DNA from: Castellaniella sp034674885
GTDB lineage: Bacteria; Pseudomonadota; Gammaproteobacteria; Burkholderiales; Burkholderiaceae_B
DNA: 64,000 bases
Direction of reading: 5' to 3'
Assembly: GCF_034674885.1 (NCBI RefSeq)
Contig: NZ_JAUCDS010000005.1
Location: 1 to 64,000 of the forward strand
Shown: piece after piece, positions 50,551 to 59,800 of the stretch
How the letters are laid out: every line of letters starts with the position of its first letter
Position numbering within the stretch: the first letter of the stretch is position 1
Made by a program: the position numbers and the translations under genes
The notes under the pieces: model-generated
Seen by the model: the letters and a program-made list of their open reading frames with translations, nothing else
Told to the model about the DNA's origin: nothing
The model's database searches: none

Positions 50551-50627
50551 TGTCTCTGACCTCCGCTTGGTTGGGGGACACGCCGCGCCGTGCCGCCCCG
50601 TGTTTTACAGGTGCAGGCCTGTGGGGC

Positions 50628-51956
50628 CTAGCGGGCGCGGTTTGAATACATGTCGGGCAGCCACAGGGCGATGTCCGGGAAGATCATGATGATGACCAGG
50701 GTGATCATCATCAGGATGGCGAACGGCACGATCGATTTGTAGATGTCCACGATGGTGATTTCGGGCGGAGCCATGGCCCGCATCAGGAACAGGTTGTAGC
50801 CAAATGGCGGGATGACGTAGGCCAGCTGGCAGGTGATGGTGTACAGGATCCCGAACCAGATCGGGCTGAAGCCCAGGGCCTTGACCAGCGGGATGTACAG
50901 CGGCGCGACAATCACCAGCATGGCGGTGTCGTCCAGGAACATGCCCAGCACGATGAAGGACAGCATCATGATGATCAGGATGGTCCAGCGGTCGAAGCCC
51001 AGTTCGCTCAGGAACAGTTTCTCGATGGCCTTGATGGCGCCCAGGCCGTCGTAGACCGCCCCAAAGCACAGCGCGGCCAGAATGATCCACATGAACATGC
51101 AGCTGATGCTGAGCGTCTGGCGCAGGCAGGATTCCATGACCTGGCCGTTCAGGCGTCCCTTGAAGGCGGCAGCAGCGGTGGCCAGGCCGGCGCCCAGGGC
51201 GGATGTTTCCACCAGGCTGGTGACGCCCGTCATGAAGCAGCCCATCATGACGGCGAAGATCACGACCGGCAGGATGCCTTCGCCCAGCAGCCGCCATTTC
51301 TCGGGCTCTTCCGCCTTGCGTTCGGCTTCCGACAGCGGCGGCCCCAGTTCCGGGTTCATGCGGCAGCGGATGTAGATGTAGATCGTGAACAGCGCCGCCA
51401 TCAGCAGGCCGGGCAGAATGCCGGCGATCCACAGCTGCAGCACCGGCTGGCGGGCGATCATGGCGTACAGCACCAGCACGATGCTGGGAGGGATCAGGAT
51501 GCCCAGAGAACTGCCGGCCTGGATCACGCCGGTGACCATGACCTTGTCGTAGCCGCGTTGCATCATCTGCGGCAGGGCGACGCTGGCGCCGATCGCCATG
51601 CCTGCGACGCTCAGCCCGTTCATGGCCGAGATCATCACCATCAGGCCGATGGTGCCGATGCCCAGTCCGCCGGGCAGGGGCCCCATCCAGACGTGGAACA
51701 TGCGGTAGAGCTTGTCCGCCAGGCCGGATTCCGACAGCATGAAGCCCATGAATACGAACAGCGGCAGGGTCAGCAGGGCGAACCAGTTCAGCACCGTGAA
51801 GGTGGCGTTGAACGGCATTTCGATGTCGTTGCCGCCCCACAGGAAATACGCAGCCGTGGCGCCGATGAAGCCGACGATCCCGTAGACCCGCTGCCCGGTG
51901 GTCATCAGGACCAGCAGGGACGAGAACATCGTGAGAGTGATCAGTTCGTGGCTCAT
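50628..51956 (-). CDS. TRAP transporter large permease (DctM family)
   Basis: A 442-residue inner-membrane protein of about 12 helices starting MSHELITLTMFSSLLVLMTTGQRVYG at 51956. Conserved DctM blocks include PLFVFMGFMLSESGLADKLY, MISAMNGLSVAGMAIG, GSSLGILIPPSIVLVLY and GMFLDDTAMLVIVAPLY. Transports substrate with Na+ in other systems. Overlaps the dctQ stop by 4 bases. Confidence 0.95.
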   Translation of the reverse strand: MSHELITLTMFSSLLVLMTTGQRVYGIVGFIGATAAYFLWGGNDIEMPFNATFTVLNWFALLTLPLFVFMGFMLSESGLADKLYRMFHVWMGPLPGGLGIGTIGLMVMISAMNGLSVAGMAIGASVALPQMMQRGYDKVMVTGVIQAGSSLGILIPPSIVLVLYAMIARQPVLQLWIAGILPGLLMAALFTIYIYIRCRMNPELGPPLSEAERKAEEPEKWRLLGEGILPVVIFAVMMGCFMTGVTSLVETSALGAGLATAAAAFKGRLNGQVMESCLRQTLSISCMFMWIILAALCFGAVYDGLGAIKAIEKLFLSELGFDRWTILIIMMLSFIVLGMFLDDTAMLVIVAPLYIPLVKALGFSPIWFGILYTITCQLAYVIPPFGYNLFLMRAMAPPEITIVDIYKSIVPFAILMMITLVIIMIFPDIALWLPDMYSNRAR

Positions 51957-52465
51957 TCGATGGATTTCCCAAGCGCGGTTGCCAGATCCCGGAAGAACGT
52001 CGCCAGGGTCTGCAGCAGCATCATGAAGATGCCGAAGGTCATGATGATCTTGATGGGGGCCAGCGGAGGCGCCCAGGCGGTGTAGTTGCGCTGATCGTTG
52101 ACCAGGGCGTATTCGGTGCTGGAAATGCCGCCCAGCAGCAGGAAGACCAGAAACGCCACCACCAGCCAGATCGTGACGATGTCCACGCAGGCCCGGGTGC
52201 GCGGGCTCCAGCGCGAATACAGCAGATCCATGCGTACGTGGGAATCGAGCTGCATGGAATAGCCGCCGCCCAGCAGGTAGTAGGCCGACAGCAGAAACTG
52301 GGCGCTTTCCATCATCCAGTTGAAGTAGATGTTGAAGGCCATGCGCATGAAGGCGGAATACAGGAATCCGACGATCATGACGATCACGAAATACATGGCG
52401 AAACGCCCGATGACCCGGTTGATCCGGTCGACCCATCGCACGTACAGCTTGATGATGTGTGGCAC
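51953..52465 (-). CDS. TRAP transporter small permease (DctQ family)
   Basis: A 170-residue membrane protein with four helices; the family block YLLGGGYSMQLDSHVRMDLLYSRWSPRTRACVDI is clear. First gene of the seven-gene catabolic operon; about 100 bases upstream are the 21-bp-phased repeats. Confidence 0.93.
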   Translation of the reverse strand: MPHIIKLYVRWVDRINRVIGRFAMYFVIVMIVGFLYSAFMRMAFNIYFNWMMESAQFLLSAYYLLGGGYSMQLDSHVRMDLLYSRWSPRTRACVDIVTIWLVVAFLVFLLLGGISSTEYALVNDQRNYTAWAPPLAPIKIIMTFGIFMMLLQTLATFFRDLATALGKSIE

Positions 52466-52539
52466 GCTCCTCCTCCTGAGACAGTCCGCCCCGGGGGCTG
52501 CTGTCGCTTTCTGATGAGGTCTATGATTGCGCGTGCCTT

Positions 52540-52618
52540 GGCGGGTGCCTATCTGAAAACGGCATTGCGTTATCGAGAATTGGCAATGCCTTATCGGATT
52601 TCGGCAAAACCAGGGTTA
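52540..52618. promoter_or_regulatory. 21-bp-phased direct repeats, probable EutR-like AraC operator
   Basis: GGCATTGCGTTATCGA (52561-52576) and GGCAATGCCTTATCGG (52582-52597) match at 13 of 16 positions and start exactly 21 bp apart. Weaker copies keep the phase at 52540 (GGCGGGTGCCTATCTG) and 52603 (GGCAAAACC...). This lies between the AraC-type gene (stop 52653) and dctQ (start 52465), in the promoter region of the operon. Direct half-sites two helical turns apart are the classical AraC architecture. Confidence 0.7.
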
Positions 52619-52652
52619 TCCCCGGTATCCGCCAGGAGGGAGTGGAAAGGCT

Positions 52653-53633
52653 TCAGTCCGGGATGTGTTTCAGGGTGGCCGACGGGCATTCCCCGAACAG
52701 GCGCCGGTAGTCCTGGGAGAACTGGCCCAGGTGCTCGAAGCCCCAGGTGGTCGCCACCTGGGTGACGCGGCTGGAGAAATCCTGCGCGTTGTGCAGCCGC
52801 CGCCGGACCTGGTTGAGTTTCAGGATGCGCAGGTACGCCAGCGGGGACAGGCCGACCACGGCCTGGAAGCTGTACTGCAGGGTGCGCCGGCTGATGTGCA
52901 ACTGGCGGCAGATGTCCGCGATCGACAGCCGGTGATTGGCCTGGGACAGGACCATTTCCCGGGCCTGCTGGACGATCTGGCGACTGTGGCGGATGCGGGA
53001 ATAATGAGGGTCGAGGGCGGGCCGAGCCCCCTGGGTCAGGGCGGTGCACAGCAGATCCAGCACGGTTTCCTGCAGGTCCTCGGCGGCCGTGTCGGGTGGC
53101 TGCGGTTCGAACAGAGCCCGGCCCAGGGTCTGGATCATGTGCCGGTACAGGTCGGGCGTGATCTTCAGGGTGCCGCCTTCGTTCAACCTGCCGCAGGCAT
53201 CCTCATCCAGCGGCGTCAGGTGTTCGCGCAGCAGGTCCTGGTCTACCACGATGCCGAAGATGTCGTAATCCTGAGGGGTGGAGAGTTCGAATTCACAGGC
53301 GCCGGGTCGGAACAGCACGGTGTGGCCGGGAATCGGCTGGGCGTCCAGGCGGGAGGTCGCCTGGTGGGGGGCAGGCAGGCCGAACCAGAGGGAATCTGGC
53401 CAGGCGGCACAGGACTGGTGCAAGGCCTGGTTGGCGGATTCCTGGAATACCTGCAGGCGCGGCAGCCACAATTCGGTCAGCCGGCCTTCGAACGTGCCCG
53501 AGGAAAATTGGTCGTAGCTTTGTTCCCATTGGCTGAGGTTGTGCGCGTGGTCATCGGCGTCGCGCGCGGTCCGGCTTCTGCGGTGGATGCGCGGTTGGGG
53601 AGGCGATGCATTGCCGGCGGAGGACGTGACCAT
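52653..53633 (-). CDS. EutR-like AraC-family regulator
   Basis: A 326-residue protein from ATG 53633 (AAGGTGG 8 bases upstream; an open extension of 35 codons lacks a site). The N-terminal effector domain closely follows E. coli EutR: LQVFQESANQALHQSC, WPDSLWFGLPA and RPGACEFELSTPQDYDIFGIVV. The C-terminal double HTH includes LSIADICRQLHISRRTLQYSFQAVVGLSPLAYLR and WGFEHLGQFSQDYRRLFGE. EutR activates ethanolamine use in enterobacteria. Next to a GS-like/ADH/ALDH operon this suggests an ethanolamine-like inducer. The eut ammonia-lyase genes are absent. Confidence 0.87.
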   Translation of the reverse strand: MVTSSAGNASPPQPRIHRRSRTARDADDHAHNLSQWEQSYDQFSSGTFEGRLTELWLPRLQVFQESANQALHQSCAAWPDSLWFGLPAPHQATSRLDAQPIPGHTVLFRPGACEFELSTPQDYDIFGIVVDQDLLREHLTPLDEDACGRLNEGGTLKITPDLYRHMIQTLGRALFEPQPPDTAAEDLQETVLDLLCTALTQGARPALDPHYSRIRHSRQIVQQAREMVLSQANHRLSIADICRQLHISRRTLQYSFQAVVGLSPLAYLRILKLNQVRRRLHNAQDFSSRVTQVATTWGFEHLGQFSQDYRRLFGECPSATLKHIPD

Positions 53634-53785
53634 CGTGAGAACCACCTTGCGGGACAGAATGGCGATGACGGGGCAACGAAGCTGGGAAAACGGTAGCACT
53701 TTTACCCGGCCTGGAACAGGAATCCGACCGGATGCCATATAAGCATATGCGCTGAATCTAGGATACCTGTGAAATCAGCGCTTTT

Positions 53786-53814
53786 TGACCCTGCTTTCAT
53801 TAGGGATGACCCTG
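53786..53814. repeat. direct repeat TGACCCTG with 21-bp period upstream of serA
   Basis: TGACCCTG occurs at 53786-53793 and 53807-53814, starts exactly 21 bp apart, 58-79 bases before the serA start and 150 bases from the divergent AraC-type start. The sequence does not resemble the GGCAWTGCCTTATCG repeats of the operon promoter. Could be a binding site for an unknown regulator. Confidence 0.4.
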
Positions 53815-53871
53815 ACGTAGACTCAGAAATATCGCACAATGGTCGTTTTCCATTGCTTGAGAAGGATCAAG

Positions 53872-55071
53872 ATGGCACGCATCGTTCTGTTCGAAAACAT
53901 CCATGCCAGCGCCAAGGAAGTCTTCGTCGCCGCCGGGTTCGACGAGGTCGTCACCTATCCGGGTGCGCTCACGGGCGACGCCTTGCGCGAAGCCCTGCAG
54001 GGGGTGCATGTCGTCGGGATTCGCTCCCGGACCCATCTCGATCAGAGCGTGCTGTCCGATCTGCCGGACCTGCGGGTCATCGGCTGCTTTTGCATCGGCA
54101 CCAATCAGGTGGATCTCGAAACGGCTGCGCTGCGCGGCATCCCGGTGTTCAATGCGCCGTTCTCCAACACCCGGTCCGTGGCCGAACTGGTGCTGGGCGA
54201 AGCCATCCTGCTGCTGCGCCGGATTCCGGAAAAGAACGCGCGGGTTCACGAGGGCTTCTGGGACAAGACCGCCGATGGCGCCTACGAGGCGCGCGGCAAG
54301 ACTCTGGGCATCGTGGGCTACGGCAATATCGGGTCCCAGGTCGGCATCCTGGCCGAATCCTTCGGCATGCGGGTCCTGTATCACGACATCGAGGCCAAGC
54401 TGCCCCTGGGCAATGCTCATGCGACCAGTTCGCTGAAGAAGTTCCTGGCCCAGGCAGACGTGGTCACGCTGCACGTGCCCGGGGGCAAGGATACGGCCAA
54501 CCTGATCGACACCGATGCCATCGCAGCCATGAAGCCGGGCAGCATCCTGATCAACGCTTCGCGCGGCACGGTGGTGGACATTCCGGCCCTGCAGCGCGCC
54601 CTGAAGTCCGGCCATCTGTCGGGCGCGGCCATCGACGTGTTCCCGACGGAACCCAAGAGCCGCGACGAAGCCCTGGACAGCCCGCTGCGCGGCATGCACA
54701 ACGTGATCCTCACTCCGCACATCGGCGGCAGCACCCAGGAATCCCAGGAAAACATCGGTCGCGAGGTCGCCGAAAAGCTCAAGCGCTTCATTAGCAGCGG
54801 CACGACCAAGGGCACGGTGAATTTCCCGGAAATCTCCTACCACGAGCAAGCTGGTGCCGTGCGCATCATCCATATCCACCAGAACGTGCCCGGCGCCATG
54901 GGGGCGCTCAGCAACCTGATGGGCGAATTCGGCCTGAACATCGTCAGCCAGCAGTTGCAGACGCGTGGCAAGATCGGCTACGCCATCACCGATGTCGACG
55001 GCGACGTCACGGACCAGGTGATCGAGGGCCTGCGCCGCCATCCCATCACCATCCGCTGCGATCGCGTCTGA
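53872..55071 (+). CDS. serA: D-3-phosphoglycerate dehydrogenase
   Basis: A 399-residue enzyme from ATG 53872 (GAAGGA upstream; an open start 11 codons earlier is not supported). The NAD-binding fold shows TLGIVGYGNIGSQVGILAESFG, catalytic residues fall in INASRGTVVDIPAL (Arg) and LTPHIGGSTQESQENIG (His), and a C-terminal ACT domain (about 325-399: IHQNVPGAMGALSNLMGEFG) gives serine feedback control in family members. First step of serine biosynthesis. Followed by a strong terminator. Confidence 0.95.
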   Translation: MARIVLFENIHASAKEVFVAAGFDEVVTYPGALTGDALREALQGVHVVGIRSRTHLDQSVLSDLPDLRVIGCFCIGTNQVDLETAALRGIPVFNAPFSNTRSVAELVLGEAILLLRRIPEKNARVHEGFWDKTADGAYEARGKTLGIVGYGNIGSQVGILAESFGMRVLYHDIEAKLPLGNAHATSSLKKFLAQADVVTLHVPGGKDTANLIDTDAIAAMKPGSILINASRGTVVDIPALQRALKSGHLSGAAIDVFPTEPKSRDEALDSPLRGMHNVILTPHIGGSTQESQENIGREVAEKLKRFISSGTTKGTVNFPEISYHEQAGAVRIIHIHQNVPGAMGALSNLMGEFGLNIVSQQLQTRGKIGYAITDVDGDVTDQVIEGLRRHPITIRCDRV

Positions 55072-55080
55072 TCGCTGCCT

Positions 55081-55149
55081 GCCCTCGTGCCGCGAGGGCC
55101 GTGGGGATACCCCAGCAAACCGCATCCGTCCAGGGTGCGGTTTTTTTTT
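55081..55149 (+). terminator. serA terminator
   Basis: Two hairpins follow the stop codon: GCCCTCG/CGAGGGC (55081-55099) and AAACCGCA (55117-55124) with TGCGGTTT (55136-55143). The second is followed by a run of nine T residues, making it a textbook rho-independent terminator. The serA-narK gap is 312 bases; the rest holds the narK promoter region and no gene that I can support. Confidence 0.9.
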
Positions 55150-55313
55150 GTGGCAGGTGACCGGACTGCGCCTGTGGTCTTTGGGCGGTTGGGCACTTAT
55201 ACTGGGTCCATTCCGTCAGATCACGGGACCCTGGCCTTCGCGGGGTCTGAACAGTCTTCCGGATTCAGTCCGCTGCCACAGGCGCCGAGACGCCCGTGGA
55301 AGTTCCGGCAGGT

Positions 55314-55355
55314 TTGATTCAGATCAGTACCCCTGTCTTTCATGGGGTCTATCGT
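55314..55355 (+). promoter_or_regulatory. FNR-type promoter of narK-narGHJI
   Basis: TTGATTCAGATCAG (55314-55327) matches the FNR consensus TTGATNNNNATCAA at 9 of 10 fixed positions. A -10-like TATCGT follows at 55350-55355, giving a predicted start near 55362, so the FNR box would be centred at about -41.5, the class II activator position. A NarL-type heptamer TACCCCT (55328-55334) directly follows. Together they point to anaerobic and possibly nitrate control of the cluster. Confidence 0.75.
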
Positions 55356-55383
55356 AAGGGGTCCTTCTCATAGGAGTCCCTGC

Positions 55384-56796
55384 ATGAGTACTGTGCCTGA
55401 TGATGTCCCTCACCGGCGTGGCCGTCTGTTGACCGTCTGGACTCCAGAGGATCAGGCCTTCTGGGTGCACGAAGGCCGCGCCATCGCCAACGTCAATCTG
55501 TGGATCTCGATCCCCGCGCTGTTCCTGGCCTTTGCGGTCTGGCAAATGTGGAGCGTCGTCGCGGTCAACCTGCCCAACCTGGGGTTCCGCTACACCGAAA
55601 ACCAGCTGTTCTGGCTGGCTGCGCTGCCGGCGCTGTCTGGCGCCACGCTGCGTATTTTCTATTCCTTCATGGTGCCGGTGTTCGGCGGGCGGCGCTGGAC
55701 GGCCCTGACCACCGCCAGCCTGCTGCTGCCCACCATCGGGGTGGGGCTGGCCGTCCAGGACTCGTCCACGCCGTATTCCACGATGCTGATGCTGGCGCTG
55801 TTGTGCGGCCTGGGTGGCGGGAACTTCTCCTCGTCCATGTCCAACATCAGCTTCTTCTTCCCCAAGGAACGCAAGGGTTCCGCCCTGGGGCTGAATGCAG
55901 GGTTGGGCAATCTGGGGGTGTCATCGGTGCAGTTTCTGGCGCCGCTGGTGATCACCATGGGCATCCTCGGCCCCTGGGCCGGCGAGCCCCAGATGGCCAG
56001 GCTGTCCGGCGCCCATGGGGTGGTCGAGGTCTGGGCGCAGAACGCCGCCTTCATCTGGGTGCCCTTCATCATCATCGTGTCCATGCTGGCCTGGGTGGGC
56101 ATGCATGACATCGCGGATGCCAAGGCGTCCTTTCGCGAACAGGCCGTCATCTTCCGGCGCAAGCACAACTGGATCATGTGCTTCCTGTATCTGGGCACCT
56201 TCGGGTCCTTCATCGGCTTCTCGGCCGGTTTTCCCCTGCTGATCAAGTACCTGTATCCCGATATCCGGCCCTTGCAATACGCCTGGCTGGGGCCGTTGGT
56301 GGGCGCCATGGCGCGGCCTTTCGGGGGCTGGTTGTCCGATCGCCTGGGCGGGGCCAGGGTGACGTTCTGGACGTTCTTCTGGATGATCCTGGGGGTTCTG
56401 GGCGTCATGGCATCGCTGCCGGGCGGCGGCTCGGGCGGCAGTTTCCTGGGCTTTTTGCTGGCCTTCCTGTTTCTGTTCTTCCTGACCGGTATCGGTAACG
56501 GCTCGACCTTCGCCATGATTCCGGTCATCTTCAACACGCTGGCGCAGCGCCGCCATGCGGCCGGTTCGCTGGCGCAGGCGGAATCCGAGGGGGCGAAGGA
56601 ATCCGCCGCTGTCCTGGGTTTCAGCGGCGCCATGGGGGCCTATGGCGGATTCTTCATCCCCAAGAGCTTCGGCACGTCCTTCGACCTGACGGGCACCCCG
56701 GATGCCGCGCTGGTGTTCTTCGTCGTCTTCTATGCCGTATCCATCGCTGTCACGTGGTGGTACTACTCGCGTCGCCGCGCGGAGATCCCGTGCTGA
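55384..56796 (+). CDS. narK: nitrate/nitrite transporter (NarK family)
   Basis: A 470-residue MFS protein with 12 helices from ATG 55384 (AGGAG upstream; a start 14 codons earlier lies over the promoter). The nitrate signatures GGNFSSSMSNISFFFPKERKGSALGLNAGLGNLGVS and GIGNGSTFAMIPVIF are clear. NarK proteins import nitrate or exchange nitrate for nitrite. First gene of the nitrate-respiration operon. Confidence 0.94.
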   Translation: MSTVPDDVPHRRGRLLTVWTPEDQAFWVHEGRAIANVNLWISIPALFLAFAVWQMWSVVAVNLPNLGFRYTENQLFWLAALPALSGATLRIFYSFMVPVFGGRRWTALTTASLLLPTIGVGLAVQDSSTPYSTMLMLALLCGLGGGNFSSSMSNISFFFPKERKGSALGLNAGLGNLGVSSVQFLAPLVITMGILGPWAGEPQMARLSGAHGVVEVWAQNAAFIWVPFIIIVSMLAWVGMHDIADAKASFREQAVIFRRKHNWIMCFLYLGTFGSFIGFSAGFPLLIKYLYPDIRPLQYAWLGPLVGAMARPFGGWLSDRLGGARVTFWTFFWMILGVLGVMASLPGGGSGGSFLGFLLAFLFLFFLTGIGNGSTFAMIPVIFNTLAQRRHAAGSLAQAESEGAKESAAVLGFSGAMGAYGGFFIPKSFGTSFDLTGTPDAALVFFVVFYAVSIAVTWWYYSRRRAEIPC

Positions 56797-56812
56797 TGCC
56801 CATCGACATCCT

Positions 56813-56828
56813 GCCCCTCGGTCGGGGC
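56813..56828 (+). other. small hairpin between narK and narG
   Basis: GCCCC and GGGGC enclose a 6-base loop in the 83-bp narK-narG gap, followed by a half FNR site TTGAT (56838-56842). It has no T-run. May partially separate expression of narK from the reductase genes. Confidence 0.35.
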
Positions 56829-56879
56829 CTGCGCCATTGATCGGCGCTTTTCAGAACGCTTTCAAACGGAGCCATCATC

Positions 56880-59800
56880 GTGAGCCATTTCATTGATCGC
56901 CTGAAGTATTTTTCCCGTCAGAAAGAAGCCTTTTCCAATGGTCATGGGAATGTCGTCCACGAGGACCGCACCTGGGAAGATGCCTATCGCAACCGCTGGC
57001 AGCACGACAAGATCGTCCGTTCCACGCATGGCGTGAACTGCACGGGTTCCTGTTCATGGAAGATCTACGTGAAGGGCGGCATCGTCACCTGGGAAACCCA
57101 GCAGACCGATTACCCTCGTACCCGGCCCGACATGCCCAACCACGAGCCGCGCGGCTGCCCGCGCGGCGCGACGTTTTCCTGGTACCTGTACAGCGCCAAC
57201 CGGGTGAAATACCCCATGCTGCGCGGGCGCCTGGCCCGGATGTGGCGCGAGCAGCGCAAATCCCTGGATGCCGTGCAGGCCTGGGAATCCATCGTGACGG
57301 ACCCGGAAAAATCCAGGGCCTACAAATCCGTGCGCGGCCTGGGCGGATTCGTGCGTTCCACCTGGGACGAGGTCAACGAGATCATCGCTGCCGCCAATAT
57401 CCACACCATCAAGCGCCACGGCCCGGATCGCATCGCCGGCTTTTCGCCAATCCCGGCCATGTCCATGGTGTCGTATGCCTCGGGCAGCCGCTATCTGTCC
57501 CTGCTGGGTGGGTCGTTGCTCAGCTTCTACGACTGGTATTGCGACCTGCCGCCTTCCAGCCCCCAGACCTGGGGCGAACAGACCGACGTCAGTGAATCGG
57601 CTGACTGGTACAACTCGACCTTCATCATGCTGTGGGGCTCGAACGTGCCGCAGACGCGTACGCCCGACGCCCACTTCATGGTCGAGGCCCGCTATCGTGG
57701 CGCCAAGGTCGTGTCCGTGTTCCCGGATTACGCCGAGGGCGCGAAATTCGGCGACCTGTGGATACACCCGAAACAAGGCACCGATGCCGCCCTGGCCTTG
57801 GCCATGGGACACGTGGTCCTGAAGGAATTCCACCTGGCGGGCAAGAGCGCCTATTTCGACCGTTATTGCCGCCAGTACACCGACATGCCGTTCCTGGTGC
57901 GCCTGGTGCGCCAGGGCGACCGCTACGTGCCGGACCGCAAGCTGCGCGCTGCTGATTTTCCTGATCGCCTGGGGCAGCAGAACAATCCCGAATGGAAGAC
58001 AGTCGCCTGCGACGAGCAGACGGGAGAATTCATCGTCCCGCAGGGATCCATCGGGTTTCGCTGGGGCCAGAAAGACGGCGAGGACGCCGGCAAATGGAAT
58101 CTGGACCTGAAGGACGCCCGGGGCCAGGACGTCAGCCCGCGCCTGTCCCTGATCGGATCCCATGACGAGGTTGTGCCGGTGGCCTTCCCGTACTTCGGCG
58201 GCGTACATCACGATTACTTCAAGGGCACCGATCACGACGAGGTCCTGCTGCGCAATCTGCCGGTCAAGCGTGTGCAGACCGCCGAAGGCGAGGTGCTGGT
58301 CGCCACGGTCTTCGATCTGTTCGTGGCCAATTACGGCATCGACCGGGGCCTGGGCGGCGACAATGTGGCGGCTTCCTACGATGACGATGTCCCCTACACC
58401 CCGGCCTGGCAGGAACGCATCACCGGCGTGCCGCGCGAACAAGTCATCACGGTGGCCCGTCAGTTCGCCGACAACGCCGACAAGACCGAAGGCAAGTCCA
58501 TGGTCATCCTGGGCGCCGGCCTGAACCACTGGTATCACATGGACATGGCGTACCGGGGCATCATCAACCTGGTGTCGATGTGCGGCTGCGTGGGCCAGTC
58601 GGGTGGCGGCTGGTGCCACTATGTGGGCCAGGAAAAGCTGCGTCCGCAGACCGGGTGGACCATGCTGACGTTCGCACTGGACTGGTTGCGCCCGCCGCGC
58701 CACATGAACGGCACCTCGTTCTTCTATGCGCACACGGACCAGTGGCGCTATGAAAAACTGCAGGTCTCCGAACTGCTGTCGCCGCTGGCGGATGCCTCGA
58801 AATACCAGGGCAGCCTGATCGACATGAACGTGCGGGCCGAGCGCATGGGCTGGCTGCCCACGGCGCCGCAGCTGCAGACCAATCCGCTGCAGGTGGTGCG
58901 CGATGCCCAGGCAGCCGGCATGGATCCCAAGGAATACGCCGTGCAGGGCCTGCGCGATGGCAAACTGAAATTCGCCTGCGAGGACCCGGACAACCCCGAC
59001 AACTTCCCGCGCAACCTGTTCGTCTGGCGGTCCAACATCCTGGGCTCGTCGGGCAAGGGGCACGAGTATTTCCTGAAGCACCTGCTGGGCACCCAGCATG
59101 GCGTGCAGGGCAAGGACCTGGGCGAGATGGGCGCGGGCAAACCGCTGGAGGTCAACTGGCACGATCAGGCCCCGGAGGGCAAGCTCGACCTGCTGGTGAC
59201 GCTGGACTTTCGCATGTCGACGACCTGCGTGTATTCGGACATCGTGCTGCCCACGGCTACCTGGTACGAAAAGAACGACCTGAACACGTCGGACATGCAC
59301 CCCTTCATCCACCCGCTGTCGGCGGCCGTGGACCCGATCTGGGAATCGCGCAGCGACTGGGAAATCTACAAGAACCTGGCGAAGAAATTCTCCGAGCTGG
59401 CGGTCGATGCAGACCTGCCCGACGAAGACCTGGTGCTGCAGCCCATGCAGCATGATTCGCCGGGTGAGTTGACCGACCCCTATGCCGTGCGCGAATGGCA
59501 CAAGGGCGAATGCGACCTGGTTCCGGGCAAGACCATGCCCAACCTGATGGTGGTCAACCGGGATTACAAGAACGTCTACAAACGCTTCACCACGCTGGGG
59601 CCGCTGGCTGAAAAACTGGGCAATGGCGGCAAGGGCATTTCCTGGGACACCAAGGAAGAAGTCGAATTCCTGCGCAAGCTGAACTATGCCGAACGCGAGC
59701 CCGGCGTCGGCCAGGGCCAGCCGCGCATCTTCACGGACATCGATGCCTGCGAAACCGTGCTGACCCTGGCGCCGGAAACCAATGGGCACGTGGCCATGAA

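Noticed and set aside
53769..54794. 341-codon plus-strand frame overlapping serA
   Set aside because: Out of frame with serA, low-complexity translation, no family features.
55150..55310. Possible small RNA gene between serA terminator and narK promoter
   Set aside because: A TATACT-like element (55198-55203) exists but lacks a -35 at proper spacing and no terminator follows before the FNR box; too weak to call.
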